Part shown: one piece after another, positions 25,881 to 34,072 of the stretch
How positions within the stretch are numbered: position 1 is the first letter of the stretch
Layout of the letters: every line of letters starts with the position of its first letter
From: Thermoplasmata archaeon
Lineage (GTDB): Archaea > Thermoplasmatota > Thermoplasmata > Thermoplasmatales > Thermoplasmataceae
Assembly: GCA_021797955.1 (NCBI GenBank)
Contig: JAJZYV010000001.1
Location: 1 to 48,156, forward strand
Length of the DNA: 48,156 nt
Reading direction: 5' to 3'
The notes under the pieces: model-generated
Seen by the model: the letters and a program-made list of their open reading frames with translations, nothing else
Told to the model about the DNA's origin: nothing
Database searches by the model: none
Program-made: the position numbers and the translations under genes

Positions 25881-26496
25881 CATGAGAGAGAAAATAAATC
25901 CAATCCTTGACAGAACGAGTAAGCCTTTTATGAGGTTTAATCCAAATGTACTTACAGAGACATCATTCCTGTTGGCCCTGATAGCGGGTATTCTGCTTGC
26001 TATCACTGGAAGGTATCTCGACAGATATTTCCTGATTTTTCCCTTTATATTGATCATATTTTCTTCATTTCTCGATGCCATTGATGGTTTTGTTGCCAGG
26101 AAACGAAACATAAGCTCAAAGGCAGGAGACATGCTTGATCATACCTTCGATAGGTATTCTGATATTGCTCTTATCACCGGATTCTCATTCTCCATTTTCG
26201 GAAATTTGTACTTGGGGATTCTTGCACTTGGGGGGGTGTTCATGACAAGTTATATGGGAACCCAGGCTCAGGCACTCGGTCTTAAGAGGAATTACGGTGG
26301 CATATTAGGAAGGGCAGACAGGCTTGTGCTAATGTTAGTGGTTATCTTAATAGAGTTGATATTTCCGTTCAATTATTACGAATTGGTTAACATTACCCCA
26401 TTTACCGTAATGCTTATCTTTTTCTTTTTGGCAGGGTATATAACCTCCGCAGAAAGATTCGTAAGTTCCATGAAAGGACTTGAGGAACAGGAGTGA
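25867..26496 (+). CDS. CDP-alcohol phosphatidyltransferase, likely archaetidylinositol phosphate synthase
   Basis: This 209-aa integral membrane enzyme joins CDP-archaeol to inositol phosphate or a related alcohol. The full family signature is visible: D70-x2-D73-G74-x2-A77-R78-x8-G87-x3-D91-x3-D95. About six hydrophobic helices are present (32-48, 54-70, 100-117, 119-135, 157-175, 180-198). The alcohol substrate is inferred from archaeal homologues; glycerol phosphate or serine cannot be excluded. It is the last gene of the hel308 operon and overlaps the AK6 gene by 14 bases. Confidence 0.88.
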   Translation: MALDSMREKINPILDRTSKPFMRFNPNVLTETSFLLALIAGILLAITGRYLDRYFLIFPFILIIFSSFLDAIDGFVARKRNISSKAGDMLDHTFDRYSDIALITGFSFSIFGNLYLGILALGGVFMTSYMGTQAQALGLKRNYGGILGRADRLVLMLVVILIELIFPFNYYELVNITPFTVMLIFFFLAGYITSAERFVSSMKGLEEQE

Positions 26497-26558
26497 AATT
26501 TGACAGAACTAAAATGATTCCACAAACTCAAAAATAAAATAAGGGAGCATATAAGAAA

Positions 26559-26571
26559 AGTTAATATACTT
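26559..26571 (+). promoter_or_regulatory. TATA box of the DUF5518-like gene
   Basis: AGTTAATATACTT is centred about 25 nt before the ATG at 26590. This fits a leaderless transcript independent of the preceding operon. Confidence 0.55.
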
Positions 26572-26589
26572 TCATGTTGTCAGACAAAT

Positions 26590-27240
26590 ATGCGACATAT
26601 GTTTGTTGGTGGACGTAGGCGTAAGCAGAAAACCAGCACTCTGGACCTTTCTAGGAGAGTAAACGATAACGAAGTGAGGAATGGATTCATAGTATCAATT
26701 GTAAGTATTGCATTTTTATGGTGGATACCGATTGCAGGACCTCTTGTGTCTGGATATGTTGCGGGAAGAAAGTCTGGCAGCGCAAAGCAGGCCTTAACGG
26801 TATCGCTGATAATGTCAACGGTCATAACCTTTGTTTCCTTGTATATGATCTCAAGTTCAATTCAAAACATGAGTTTGATTGGAGCTTATTTGAAAGACGG
26901 CATATATGCTTTTTCAAATTCTCAACTTGCAATCGGTTCTAACCTTGTTGTTTATACCCAGACCTTTAATGGACTTATCATGTCTATGGGACTCATACTT
27001 CCAAGTAGCCTGATTATATTTAATTCAAGTTCCTTTTTGGGAGGGACTATCAGTACCACCACCAAAGAGCAAAGTGGCAGAATCAGAACCCCCGTGGGTA
27101 TCTACGAACGATCAACTGATCCTGTTGCCGTAAGAACAATGAGAGGTAGTAGAGAATCTGTTTGGGAGGATGCCGAGGAGTCTGGAATTAGTTCATACGA
27201 TCAACCAGAACCTGAAAGAGTTGTATTAAACAAATTGTGA
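26590..27240 (+). CDS. Membrane protein, DUF5518-like
   Basis: The function of this 216-aa protein is not recognised. It has an Arg/Lys-rich N-terminus (GGRRRKQKT) and a first membrane region at about 30-60. That region contains WIPIAGPLVSGYVAGRKSG, the Pro/Gly-rich signature seen in DUF5518-type archaeal proteins. Further helices lie at about 68-88 and 123-150, followed by a hydrophilic acidic tail from 157 on. The ATG at 26590 is preferred over 26599 because of the TATA spacing. It is a single-gene unit between the lipid operon and serS. Confidence 0.65.
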   Translation: MRHMFVGGRRRKQKTSTLDLSRRVNDNEVRNGFIVSIVSIAFLWWIPIAGPLVSGYVAGRKSGSAKQALTVSLIMSTVITFVSLYMISSSIQNMSLIGAYLKDGIYAFSNSQLAIGSNLVVYTQTFNGLIMSMGLILPSSLIIFNSSSFLGGTISTTTKEQSGRIRTPVGIYERSTDPVAVRTMRGSRESVWEDAEESGISSYDQPEPERVVLNKL

Positions 27241-27301
27241 ATATTAGTAGACATAGTAGTATAAGTTATAATCTTAATATTCCCATATTGAATCTCCTTT
27301 T

Positions 27302-28624
27302 ATGATAGACATTAAGCTACTCAGAGAATCCCCTGAGCAATTCAAAGTGTCCATGAAAAATAGGGGCGGTAACCCATCAACAATTGATGACTTTTTTGAG
27401 TATGATAGGAAATGGAGAGAGAATTCCAAAAGAATAAATGACCTAAGATCGAAAAGAAATACTCTGAGCTTTAAGGTTTCGGAAGGTGTCAAAAAGGGTG
27501 AAAATACCGAAGAATTAAAGGAAAATGTAAGGGAGATAAACCTTTCACTTGAAAAACTTGAAAACGAGCAAAAGGAAATAGTGGAGAAGAGAGACACCTT
27601 AGCCTCTCGAATTCCAAATCTCCTTGACTCAACTGTTCCAATCTGCTTTGGAGATGAAAATAGTAAATTTATCAGGTTTGAAGGCAAAGCGAGGCTGAAG
27701 AGTGAGTCATTGGATGAATTCTTAAAATATACTGAAGGAAAAGGAAGATATGAGGTCGTGAATGAAACATTTAGCCATATAGATGTTGGAGATAAAGCCG
27801 ATCTATTTGATCTCGAAAGAGCTGGGAAAATAGCAGGGTCAAGATTCTATTTTTCTAAAAATCAACTTGTTAAGTTGGAGTTAGCCTTAGTAAATTACGC
27901 GCTTGATTTCATCGGAAATAGAAATTTCTCTATTGTGGAGCCTCCGCCTATGATATCGGGGAATGCAGTCTGGAAATCGACTGATGAGGGGACGTTCAAT
28001 GATTCCATCTACAAAATTGAGGGAGAAGACCTCTATCTGATTTCTACCTCAGAACATCCGATAGCTTCTATGCTGATGAATGAGATCATAGAATCTGAAG
28101 AGTTACCGTTAAAAGTGACAGGCTTCTCCCCTTGTTTTAGAAAGGAGGCAGGGGCGCATGGAAAGGATACAAAGGGAATTTTCAGGGTTCACTATTTCAA
28201 GAAAGTTGAGCAGTTTATTTTCTGCAAACCCGAGGATTCCTGGGATTACTTTGATGAAATACTAAAGAACACTGAGGACCTTCTTAAAAGTCTTGAATTG
28301 CCGTACAGAGTCATAAATGTCTGTTCCGGTGAACTTGGAAATCTGGCTTCCAGAAAGTATGATATAGAAGGATGGTTCCCAAATCAGGGAAAATTCAGGG
28401 AACTTGCATCCATTTCCAATGATACAGATTACCAGGCAAGATCCCTGAATATAAGATATAGAACGTCAAAAGGTAATGTGTTTGTTCATACCCTCAATGG
28501 AACCGCACTAGCAACTACCAGGACCATGGTAGCTATAATGGAAAATTTCTCAGATGGAAAAACTGTTAGAATACCGGATGCTCTTGTTCCTTACACCGGA
28601 TTCAGCCACATAAATATGGAATGA
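27302..28624 (+). CDS. serS: Seryl-tRNA synthetase, bacterial-like type
   Basis: This enzyme charges tRNA-Ser. The 440-aa protein has the long antiparallel coiled-coil tRNA-binding arm (about 30-105). The class II catalytic core includes YLISTSEHPIASML, motif 2 FRKEAGAHGKDTKGIFRVH with KVEQF, and motif 3 LNGTALATTRTMVAIMENF. The sequence is the common bacterial/eukaryotic form, not the rare methanogen form. Length is normal. It ends about 60 nt before the convergent GltD-like gene, with a palindromic AT element between. Confidence 0.95.
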   Translation: MIDIKLLRESPEQFKVSMKNRGGNPSTIDDFFEYDRKWRENSKRINDLRSKRNTLSFKVSEGVKKGENTEELKENVREINLSLEKLENEQKEIVEKRDTLASRIPNLLDSTVPICFGDENSKFIRFEGKARLKSESLDEFLKYTEGKGRYEVVNETFSHIDVGDKADLFDLERAGKIAGSRFYFSKNQLVKLELALVNYALDFIGNRNFSIVEPPPMISGNAVWKSTDEGTFNDSIYKIEGEDLYLISTSEHPIASMLMNEIIESEELPLKVTGFSPCFRKEAGAHGKDTKGIFRVHYFKKVEQFIFCKPEDSWDYFDEILKNTEDLLKSLELPYRVINVCSGELGNLASRKYDIEGWFPNQGKFRELASISNDTDYQARSLNIRYRTSKGNVFVHTLNGTALATTRTMVAIMENFSDGKTVRIPDALVPYTGFSHINME

Positions 28625-28646
28625 GCCATTTCTATTTTAAATATCA

Positions 28647-28666
28647 AAAAATAAAATTTTATTTTT
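28647..28666. terminator. 20-bp AT-only palindrome between convergent genes
   Basis: A perfect 10+10 bp palindrome of A and T lies between the serS stop (28624) and the GltD-like stop (28686). It offers a T-rich run to transcription from either side, as expected of a bidirectional archaeal oligo-T terminator. Its stem would be weak, so the T tract is more important than the hairpin. Confidence 0.45.
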
Positions 28667-28685
28667 AAATTTTGAATCTCCCATA

Positions 28686-30140
28686 TTATTTTACTCTGTC
28701 AGCGTATGCCAGTTTTGCAGCCATTGGAGAGAATTTTTTCCATCTGTCCAAAAGAGGCAAATATTCCTCATTGACTCTATCCATTAAATTCAGATAGTCC
28801 AGTATTCCCAGGACTGCGGTATCTCCATCCCTGACTGCACTGATCAAATCGTGTGTGTTATTTGTAGAATCGCCTCCAGAGAAAACCCCCTCAATGCTTG
28901 TCATTCCTCTCTGGTCAACAATTATTCCTCCATGTGGCATAAGTTTCAATCTTCTTGCATACTCTTCCCCCAGGAAGGAAAAGTCTGTTTCCTGTCCCGT
29001 GGCTTCTACTACAAAGTTGACATCTAAGGTAAAAGTTTTTTCCTTTTGCGGAACTGGTTTAGCTCTGCCTCCTGTTTCCTGAACCATCTGGTTTTTCCAG
29101 TACTTGACCTGTTTTATGACGTCCCCGTCCTTAACGTATTCAAACGGGGTGACTTCCCACATATAATTTACGTTTTCACCTATGGATTCTTCCATTTCCT
29201 CTTCTGCATTCATGGATGGATAACTTGGCCTGTCAATCTCCCTCCTTCTGTACATTATGTTTATTTCATTGGCTCCCAATCGAAGTGAGGATCTGGCTGC
29301 GTCATTTGCAGTAAATCCACCTCCTATTACGATGACTTTCTTTCCAATGGGTATTTTCTCTCCAAGGGAAATGCGTCTCAAATATTCTGTGGCATGCATA
29401 AAATTCTTGGCATCACTTCCTGGTGTACCAGTAAACCTTGGTTTGTGAGTGCCCACTCCAAGAAATACCGCATCAAAATCATTTAGAATATCTTCAAACT
29501 TCAAGTCTTCTCCAACTTTAGTGTTCAATTTTATTTCTACTCCGGTTGATTCAATGAATCCAATTTCTTTTTCTATAACCTCAAAGGGCAATCTGTACCT
29601 GGGTATACCGACCCTCATAAATCCCCCGAAGACTGGTAGTGCTTCAAATACTGTAACCCTCACTCCCTGGATTGAGAGGTAGTATGCCGCACTGAGACCA
29701 GCAGGTCCAGCTCCAATGACCGCTACTTTCTTGTCTATGAATGCCCTTTTCTTAACATTTAAAATTTTGCCATAGTCTGGAAATTGATCTGCTGCATACC
29801 TCTTTAGATGCCTTATGGCCAATGGTCCTCCCGTATCGTACATTACGCAGATATCTTCACAATTGTGAGTACATACCCTTCCTATGATAGCAGGAAAGGG
29901 CAGATTCTCAAAAACGATTCGTACAGTTTGTGCAGGGTCTCCAACGGCAGTGCTGTTAATATAACCTCCTATGTCTAAACTTGCCGGGCAGGCCTGCGTG
30001 CAAATATTACATCCTATACATCTTGATGCTTCAGCAGTTGCTTCATCCACAGAGTACCCCTTAAGAGGTTCCATGATGAAACTCTTCCTCCTTTCATCTG
30101 GATTTTCTTCATGAATCTTAACTCTGTCGAATTTAAGCAT
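28686..30140 (-). CDS. GltD-like FAD/Fe-S NAD(P)H oxidoreductase without a large subunit nearby
   Basis: This 484-aa protein resembles the small subunit of glutamate synthase and NfnB. The N-terminal Fe-S domain has CIGCNICTQACPA and CTHNCEDIC. The FAD Rossmann motif VAVIGAGPAGLSAAYYL is near residue 138, GGFMRVGIPRYRLP follows, and the NADPH Rossmann motif VIGGGFTANDAARS is near 268. A C-terminal GGIIVDQRGMTSIEGVFSGGD completes the second FAD half. No gltB gene is near. It could supply electrons to an unlinked partner, act as an NAD(P)H:ferredoxin reductase, or pair with another dehydrogenase. Confidence 0.85.
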   Translation of the reverse strand: MLKFDRVKIHEENPDERRKSFIMEPLKGYSVDEATAEASRCIGCNICTQACPASLDIGGYINSTAVGDPAQTVRIVFENLPFPAIIGRVCTHNCEDICVMYDTGGPLAIRHLKRYAADQFPDYGKILNVKKRAFIDKKVAVIGAGPAGLSAAYYLSIQGVRVTVFEALPVFGGFMRVGIPRYRLPFEVIEKEIGFIESTGVEIKLNTKVGEDLKFEDILNDFDAVFLGVGTHKPRFTGTPGSDAKNFMHATEYLRRISLGEKIPIGKKVIVIGGGFTANDAARSSLRLGANEINIMYRRREIDRPSYPSMNAEEEMEESIGENVNYMWEVTPFEYVKDGDVIKQVKYWKNQMVQETGGRAKPVPQKEKTFTLDVNFVVEATGQETDFSFLGEEYARRLKLMPHGGIIVDQRGMTSIEGVFSGGDSTNNTHDLISAVRDGDTAVLGILDYLNLMDRVNEEYLPLLDRWKKFSPMAAKLAYADRVK

Positions 30141-30196
30141 AAGACAACAATTTGTTATTAAACCAAAATTAATAATGTTTTTGAAAAAAGAAAGTT

Positions 30197-30595
30197 TTAG
30201 AGGTGTACAAACGCAGGAATTATAAATATTGCTGTAAATAAATTAAATAGTACTAGAAACGTAAGGAGAACGTATAACTTGTTTTTCTGGTAAATGTAAT
30301 CAACTAGTGAACTGAAAAGTACTGTTACAGGTGTAAAAATGAGTACCCATAGACCAAGGGATATGAAACCGAGAGGATCAAGTGTTAAAATTCCATTTGG
30401 AATTTTATTAGGTGGAAAAATATTGGAAGAAATATTGTACTCTTGATAATTTGCAAAATGACTTAAGGGTATGCCTTCTGCACCATTTTTTACAAAGAGA
30501 AGAATTACTCCCACGGCTAAGCATGACATGCTAAGCAGTACTGCCCCCCTCAAAATGAAACTGACTAAATTAACTAACTTTTGAGATACTTCCAA
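30197..30595 (-). CDS. DUF1634 family membrane protein
   Basis: This 132-aa protein has three hydrophobic helices, at about 12-32, 73-93 and 106-128, with a polar extracytoplasmic loop (40-68). Its pairing with a TauE/SafE permease in the same orientation is typical of the DUF1634 family. It overlaps the permease gene by 26 bases, so it is almost certainly made with it and probably forms part of the transporter. Individual function is unknown. Confidence 0.78.
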   Translation of the reverse strand: MEVSQKLVNLVSFILRGAVLLSMSCLAVGVILLFVKNGAEGIPLSHFANYQEYNISSNIFPPNKIPNGILTLDPLGFISLGLWVLIFTPVTVLFSSLVDYIYQKNKLYVLLTFLVLFNLFTAIFIIPAFVHL

Positions 30596-31562
30596 GTTTT
30601 TTCTCCTCCTTTTTAGTTTTTAAATAGAGTAATAGAATCATAACAACAGAAGCTCCTATGGCCACCGAAAATGAAACCATGCTGGATAAATTAAAAATTT
30701 GTCCCTTTCTTAGTCCCTTGAGAAGCATGTCGATTCCAAGGAATGAAAGTATGACAAAGAATATCCATCTTATCTCCTTGTTAGAGATTTTCAGTAAAAT
30801 AGTGGATCCTATTTTGGAACCTATGAGAACACCGATTGCAGTTGCAGCCGCAAGAAAGAATTGAATGTATCCTGCATACCAGTAAATGCTGCTTCCTGTT
30901 GCTGCTGTAATCCCTATCATGAAGTTACTTGTGGTTGTCGTAACTTTCATGGGAAGATTCATTGCCCAATCCATGCCTAAAACCTTTAATGCTCCGCTAC
31001 CAATTCCCAATAAACCGGATAAAAGTCCTGCAAAGAACATTACAATCTCCCCAAGCCACCATCTGACTCCGGTATATTCAACATCCCTTTTTGCCCTTTC
31101 ATCCCTGTAATGACCACTCAACTGAAATATCCTGCTCGTAAAATCAGGTGTTTTTGGTTCAGGGTATTCATATTTTCCTCTTTTAATCGTGGGAAGTAGA
31201 GAAACCAATAATACCACTCCAAATAAGAAATATAGTATCCATTGTAAATTGGCATGAACAACTAAATCGAAAGTTAATGCACCAACAATTGCGCCGAGGG
31301 TCGTTGCAACTTCAAGTCCAACCCCTATTTTGATATTGGCAATCCCCTTCTTAGTGTATGTGCTGGCCGAACCGGCAGAAGTGGCTATGGTCGATATTAA
31401 GCTCGCACCAACTGCAAAATCTATTGGAACACCATAAAACAGAGTTAGAACTGGAACAAGGACTGATCCTCCTCCGAGGCCCGTAAGTGACCCTATTACC
31501 CCGGCAAGAATTCCGCCAATCATTATGATTAAAAAATCATATAGCGGATTTTGGAACAACAT
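30570..31562 (-). CDS. TauE/SafE family permease
   Basis: This 330-aa membrane protein has eight or nine predicted helices. The conserved N-terminal motif GSLTGLGGGSVLVPVLTL is at about 25-42, and the matching repeat GLLSGLLGIGSGALKV lies in the second half. The family exports or imports sulfite, sulfonates and related organosulfur or organic anions; the substrate cannot be told. It heads a two-gene unit with DUF1634, from a promoter with TATA at 31581-31590. Confidence 0.88.
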   Translation of the reverse strand: MLFQNPLYDFLIIMIGGILAGVIGSLTGLGGGSVLVPVLTLFYGVPIDFAVGASLISTIATSAGSASTYTKKGIANIKIGVGLEVATTLGAIVGALTFDLVVHANLQWILYFLFGVVLLVSLLPTIKRGKYEYPEPKTPDFTSRIFQLSGHYRDERAKRDVEYTGVRWWLGEIVMFFAGLLSGLLGIGSGALKVLGMDWAMNLPMKVTTTTSNFMIGITAATGSSIYWYAGYIQFFLAAATAIGVLIGSKIGSTILLKISNKEIRWIFFVILSFLGIDMLLKGLRKGQIFNLSSMVSFSVAIGASVVMILLLYLKTKKEEKKLGSISKVS

Positions 31563-31580
31563 TATCCAACATTACAATTC

Positions 31581-31590
31581 CTTATAAATG
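31581..31590 (-). promoter_or_regulatory. TATA box of the TauE-DUF1634 operon
   Basis: CATTTATAAG on the minus strand is centred about 24 nt before the ATG at 31562. This again suggests a leaderless transcript. Confidence 0.5.
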
Positions 31591-31663
31591 AATTTGGATT
31601 TAAGTTAAATTTAAGTAGTTAATAATACAAAGATTAACGATTATTAAAATACAACACATCTCT

Positions 31664-32215
31664 TCAATAAACTACCAAGATAGCCATAAATCCTATTATA
31701 ATGACCTGAAAAATCAATTGTATACCTGCATACTGACCTAATCTTTTCATGTTGATGGATATGAATGTAAGATCCTCCTCTTTAACTGATTCAACTTTAC
31801 TAATTTTAATAGATGTTGGAAGTATTAGCAAAAAGCTAATTCCCACGATTATCAACCCCAGAATGACCATACTCCACATGAAATAATTTGGAAATTCTAA
31901 AAAGGCATTCAGCTTAAGCGCAAGCACCAACCCGGCCGCCGGAGTAAGAATACTAACTGAAGGAATGAAATACGTTGTCATTGGAATGATGCGTTTTGAA
32001 ATGGATGCTATTGTTTTGAAGTCCAACGACTTCAGTACCCTGCTAAATATAAGGCCAAGAAAGATGTCAGTCCCCGTCCAAATAGCACCTGTCATCACAT
32101 GAATGTAATCAATAAGGACAATATTGCCAGTGGCAGTAAATACAATAAAAGATGCCCACGGAATTATAACCGTTCCGATGGAAAAATTGTTAATTCTTCT
32201 CCCTGAAGCTTGCAT
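31664..32215 (-). CDS. Five-helix membrane protein, paralogue of the preceding gene
   Basis: The function of this 183-aa protein is not recognised. It has about five hydrophobic helices. The second carries a His-Gly-Trp-Asp motif, DYIHVMTGAIWTGTDIFLG (about 36-54), shared with the next-upstream gene. It also shares the RIIPMTTYFIPS/RLVPVMLFFMPA segment and the C-terminal LIFQVIIIGFMA. A His in the helix followed by WTG is reminiscent of CopD/DUF2269-like or HemJ-like membrane proteins that bind copper or haem. The ATG overlaps the upstream stop by one base (TGATG), so the two paralogues are made together, likely as a heteromer. Confidence 0.7.
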   Translation of the reverse strand: MQASGRRINNFSIGTVIIPWASFIVFTATGNIVLIDYIHVMTGAIWTGTDIFLGLIFSRVLKSLDFKTIASISKRIIPMTTYFIPSVSILTPAAGLVLALKLNAFLEFPNYFMWSMVILGLIIVGISFLLILPTSIKISKVESVKEEDLTFISINMKRLGQYAGIQLIFQVIIIGFMAILVVY

Positions 32216-32778
32216 CAGGCAACACCTACCGCAAATTCTGCCATAAACCCTATTAGGACAAGTTGAAAGATCAACTGCAAAATTGAAAGTTTAAGGTTAA
32301 ACATCGTGAGCCTTACAATTTTGTCCACATTTTTTCCCCCTCGTAATATCTCGAGATAAACCCTTACCTCATTTGGAAGGAAAATGCACAGTCCCTGAAT
32401 CATCAGAGCAAGAGCCAAAATAGCAACTATAATAAAATCTGTGCTGAAGAAACTTATTTTTAACGCGATCGCCGTGTAAATTCCCGCAGTGATCGTAGTA
32501 GTTGAAATCGCAGGCATAAAAAATAACATGACGGGAACTAACCGCTTTGCTATTTCTCCCCTTTCCCTCGGATTTAGTCCCTTCATGATGTATCCGAAGA
32601 AAATTCCCATGACAAGGTCCATTCCAGTCCATGCAGATCCTGAAACTACATGGAAATACTCTAAAAAGTAGAAGTTATTCTCTATAATTATAACCACCAT
32701 TAAGATGATAGGGAACAAAAGGAGAGGTAATCCATATGAAAGAGAAGATGCCATCCCATCTATTCTTCTTTTCAACAC
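32215..32778 (-). CDS. Five-helix membrane protein with His-WTGxD motif
   Basis: This 187-aa paralogue of the downstream gene carries the helix motif EYFHVVSGSAWTGMDLVMG (about 39-57), then KRLVPVMLFFMPA, and ends LIFQLVLIGFMAEF. Five hydrophobic helices are predicted (about 16-34, 40-62, 80-103, 112-134, 160-182). The conserved His and Trp-Thr-Gly-x-Asp within a helix suggest a buried metal or haem site. No known family could be assigned with confidence. It sits 44 nt after a CWC-type cysteine-rich gene on the same strand. Confidence 0.7.
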   Translation of the reverse strand: MLKRRIDGMASSLSYGLPLLLFPIILMVVIIIENNFYFLEYFHVVSGSAWTGMDLVMGIFFGYIMKGLNPRERGEIAKRLVPVMLFFMPAISTTTITAGIYTAIALKISFFSTDFIIVAILALALMIQGLCIFLPNEVRVYLEILRGGKNVDKIVRLTMFNLKLSILQLIFQLVLIGFMAEFAVGVA

Positions 32779-32822
32779 TAAGACCTTATCCTTGGCCGCA
32801 TTTAAAAATATTGTTTCCCATT

Positions 32823-32984
32823 TTACCGCTTAGCTAGACATTCTCTGCACACACAATCTTGAGCCAATTTGGAAATGGCTGCCCTGGTTTGCCTGGATAC
32901 TTTTACCCCTGAACACCAACACCCTAATGGTGACCCGCACTTAAATCGCGTTCCACAAATTTCACAAACCTTTTCTACCGGCAT
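32823..32984 (-). CDS. Cysteine-rich CWC-type small protein
   Basis: This 53-aa protein was read directly. Its eight cysteines are at C7, C10, C16, C22, C24, C44, C46 and C49. The order CxxC...CG...GCWC...CVCRxC is that of the cysteine-rich CWC domain family, including the diagnostic Cys-Trp-Cys at 22-24. It probably binds one or two zinc or other soft metal ions. The ATG at 32984 is preceded by a TATA-like element at 33007-33020. It is the first gene of a unit with the two paralogous membrane proteins. Confidence 0.8.
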   Translation of the reverse strand: MPVEKVCEICGTRFKCGSPLGCWCSGVKVSRQTRAAISKLAQDCVCRECLAKR

Positions 32985-33006
32985 TATTCAAACCAGTCAA
33001 TCTTCC

Positions 33007-33020
33007 AATATATATTTATT
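33007..33020 (-). promoter_or_regulatory. TATA-like element of the CWC operon
   Basis: AATAAATATATATT on the minus strand is centred about 29 nt before the ATG at 32984, in the divergent region shared with the EamA transporter gene. Confidence 0.45.
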
Positions 33021-33114
33021 GTACTGTTTTTCTTTGCTATTTTCATGCTTTCCTTTGGTCGACTTATTGCACTAATAACTAACAATTTTGATTCCATAGA
33101 TTGGTTAATATCGA

Positions 33115-34071
33115 TTGACTGTATTACTGACAATAAAACAAGAGGTAAACAATCTTTCTGCATTTTTGATTTCTCTTTCTGGCGCTGCGTTCTGGGGACT
33201 ATCGGGAACCATGGCTGATGTACTGTTTACCGATTTCTCAATGAATCCTTTATCTGTTCTTGCATTGAGGATGTTGATTTCCGGCATTGTGATGCTAATA
33301 ATTTTCCGACCAAAGTTTCCAAAAGAGAATTTTAAGCTGATCGTGCTGTATGCCATTCTTTCCGTAGTTTTACAGCTTTCATACCTTGAAACTATTAATC
33401 TTTCCAATGCTGCAACGGCCACTTTCCTACAATTTCTATATTTTCCCATTGTTGTGATATATGAAATTTTTAGGAAAAAGCTCATTCTAGGAAAGAGAAT
33501 AGTCACTGGAATGCTTTGTGCATTATCTGGAATTGTGCTACTCACTTTGGATGTTAATGGTTCGGGTCTTAGCGTAAGTCCGCTTGCAATATTGATTGGA
33601 ATGATATGCGCAACCTCCGCTGCCGTATATACAATAATCTCGGCACCTCTTGTTCAGAGATATGGATCAATTCCGCTTGTTTCCTGGGGATTTTTCCTTG
33701 GTTCGCTGATAAGTTTTCCCATCGGTCTTCCCTCTATCATGGATTTTTTTGGGCATTTACAAACTTCATCCCTGCCTGAAGTTTCCTTCCTTATCATGTT
33801 TGTTGCAATATTCGGTACAATAATAGCATTCTCCCTGTATTCGTTTGGCTTGAATAAAATATCAGCATCATCTGCTGCGGTGGCAGGTACTATGGAACCC
33901 ATATCAGCTTCCCTTAGTTCATCCATAATACTTGGACAGTTTCTTTCTCCATTTCAATATCTTGGCGGAGCTTTAATAATTCTTTCCATGGTCTTTTCCC
34001 AACTAGGGATCTCAAGACAAAAACCCAGAGGAAATCGTGTAAGGCGTTTAATAAAAATAAGAATGAGGTAG
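33115..34071 (+). CDS. EamA/DMT-family transporter
   Basis: This 318-aa protein has ten hydrophobic helices in two EamA repeats. The first begins SAFLISLSGAAFWGLSG and the second starts near residue 155 (AILIGMICATSAAVYTI). The end motif AVAGTMEPISASLSS is the conserved helix near the C-terminus of drug/metabolite transporters. It likely exports amino acids or other metabolites. Start TTG at 33115 is chosen because no ATG precedes the first helix. It ends one base before the convergent acetolactate synthase-like gene. Confidence 0.87.
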   Translation: MTVLLTIKQEVNNLSAFLISLSGAAFWGLSGTMADVLFTDFSMNPLSVLALRMLISGIVMLIIFRPKFPKENFKLIVLYAILSVVLQLSYLETINLSNAATATFLQFLYFPIVVIYEIFRKKLILGKRIVTGMLCALSGIVLLTLDVNGSGLSVSPLAILIGMICATSAAVYTIISAPLVQRYGSIPLVSWGFFLGSLISFPIGLPSIMDFFGHLQTSSLPEVSFLIMFVAIFGTIIAFSLYSFGLNKISASSAAVAGTMEPISASLSSSIILGQFLSPFQYLGGALIILSMVFSQLGISRQKPRGNRVRRLIKIRMR

Positions 34072-34072
34072 A

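Noticed and set aside
32869..33075. 68-codon plus-strand frame over the CWC gene
   Set aside because: The opposite strand encodes a clear eight-Cys CWC-type protein; this frame is its shadow.
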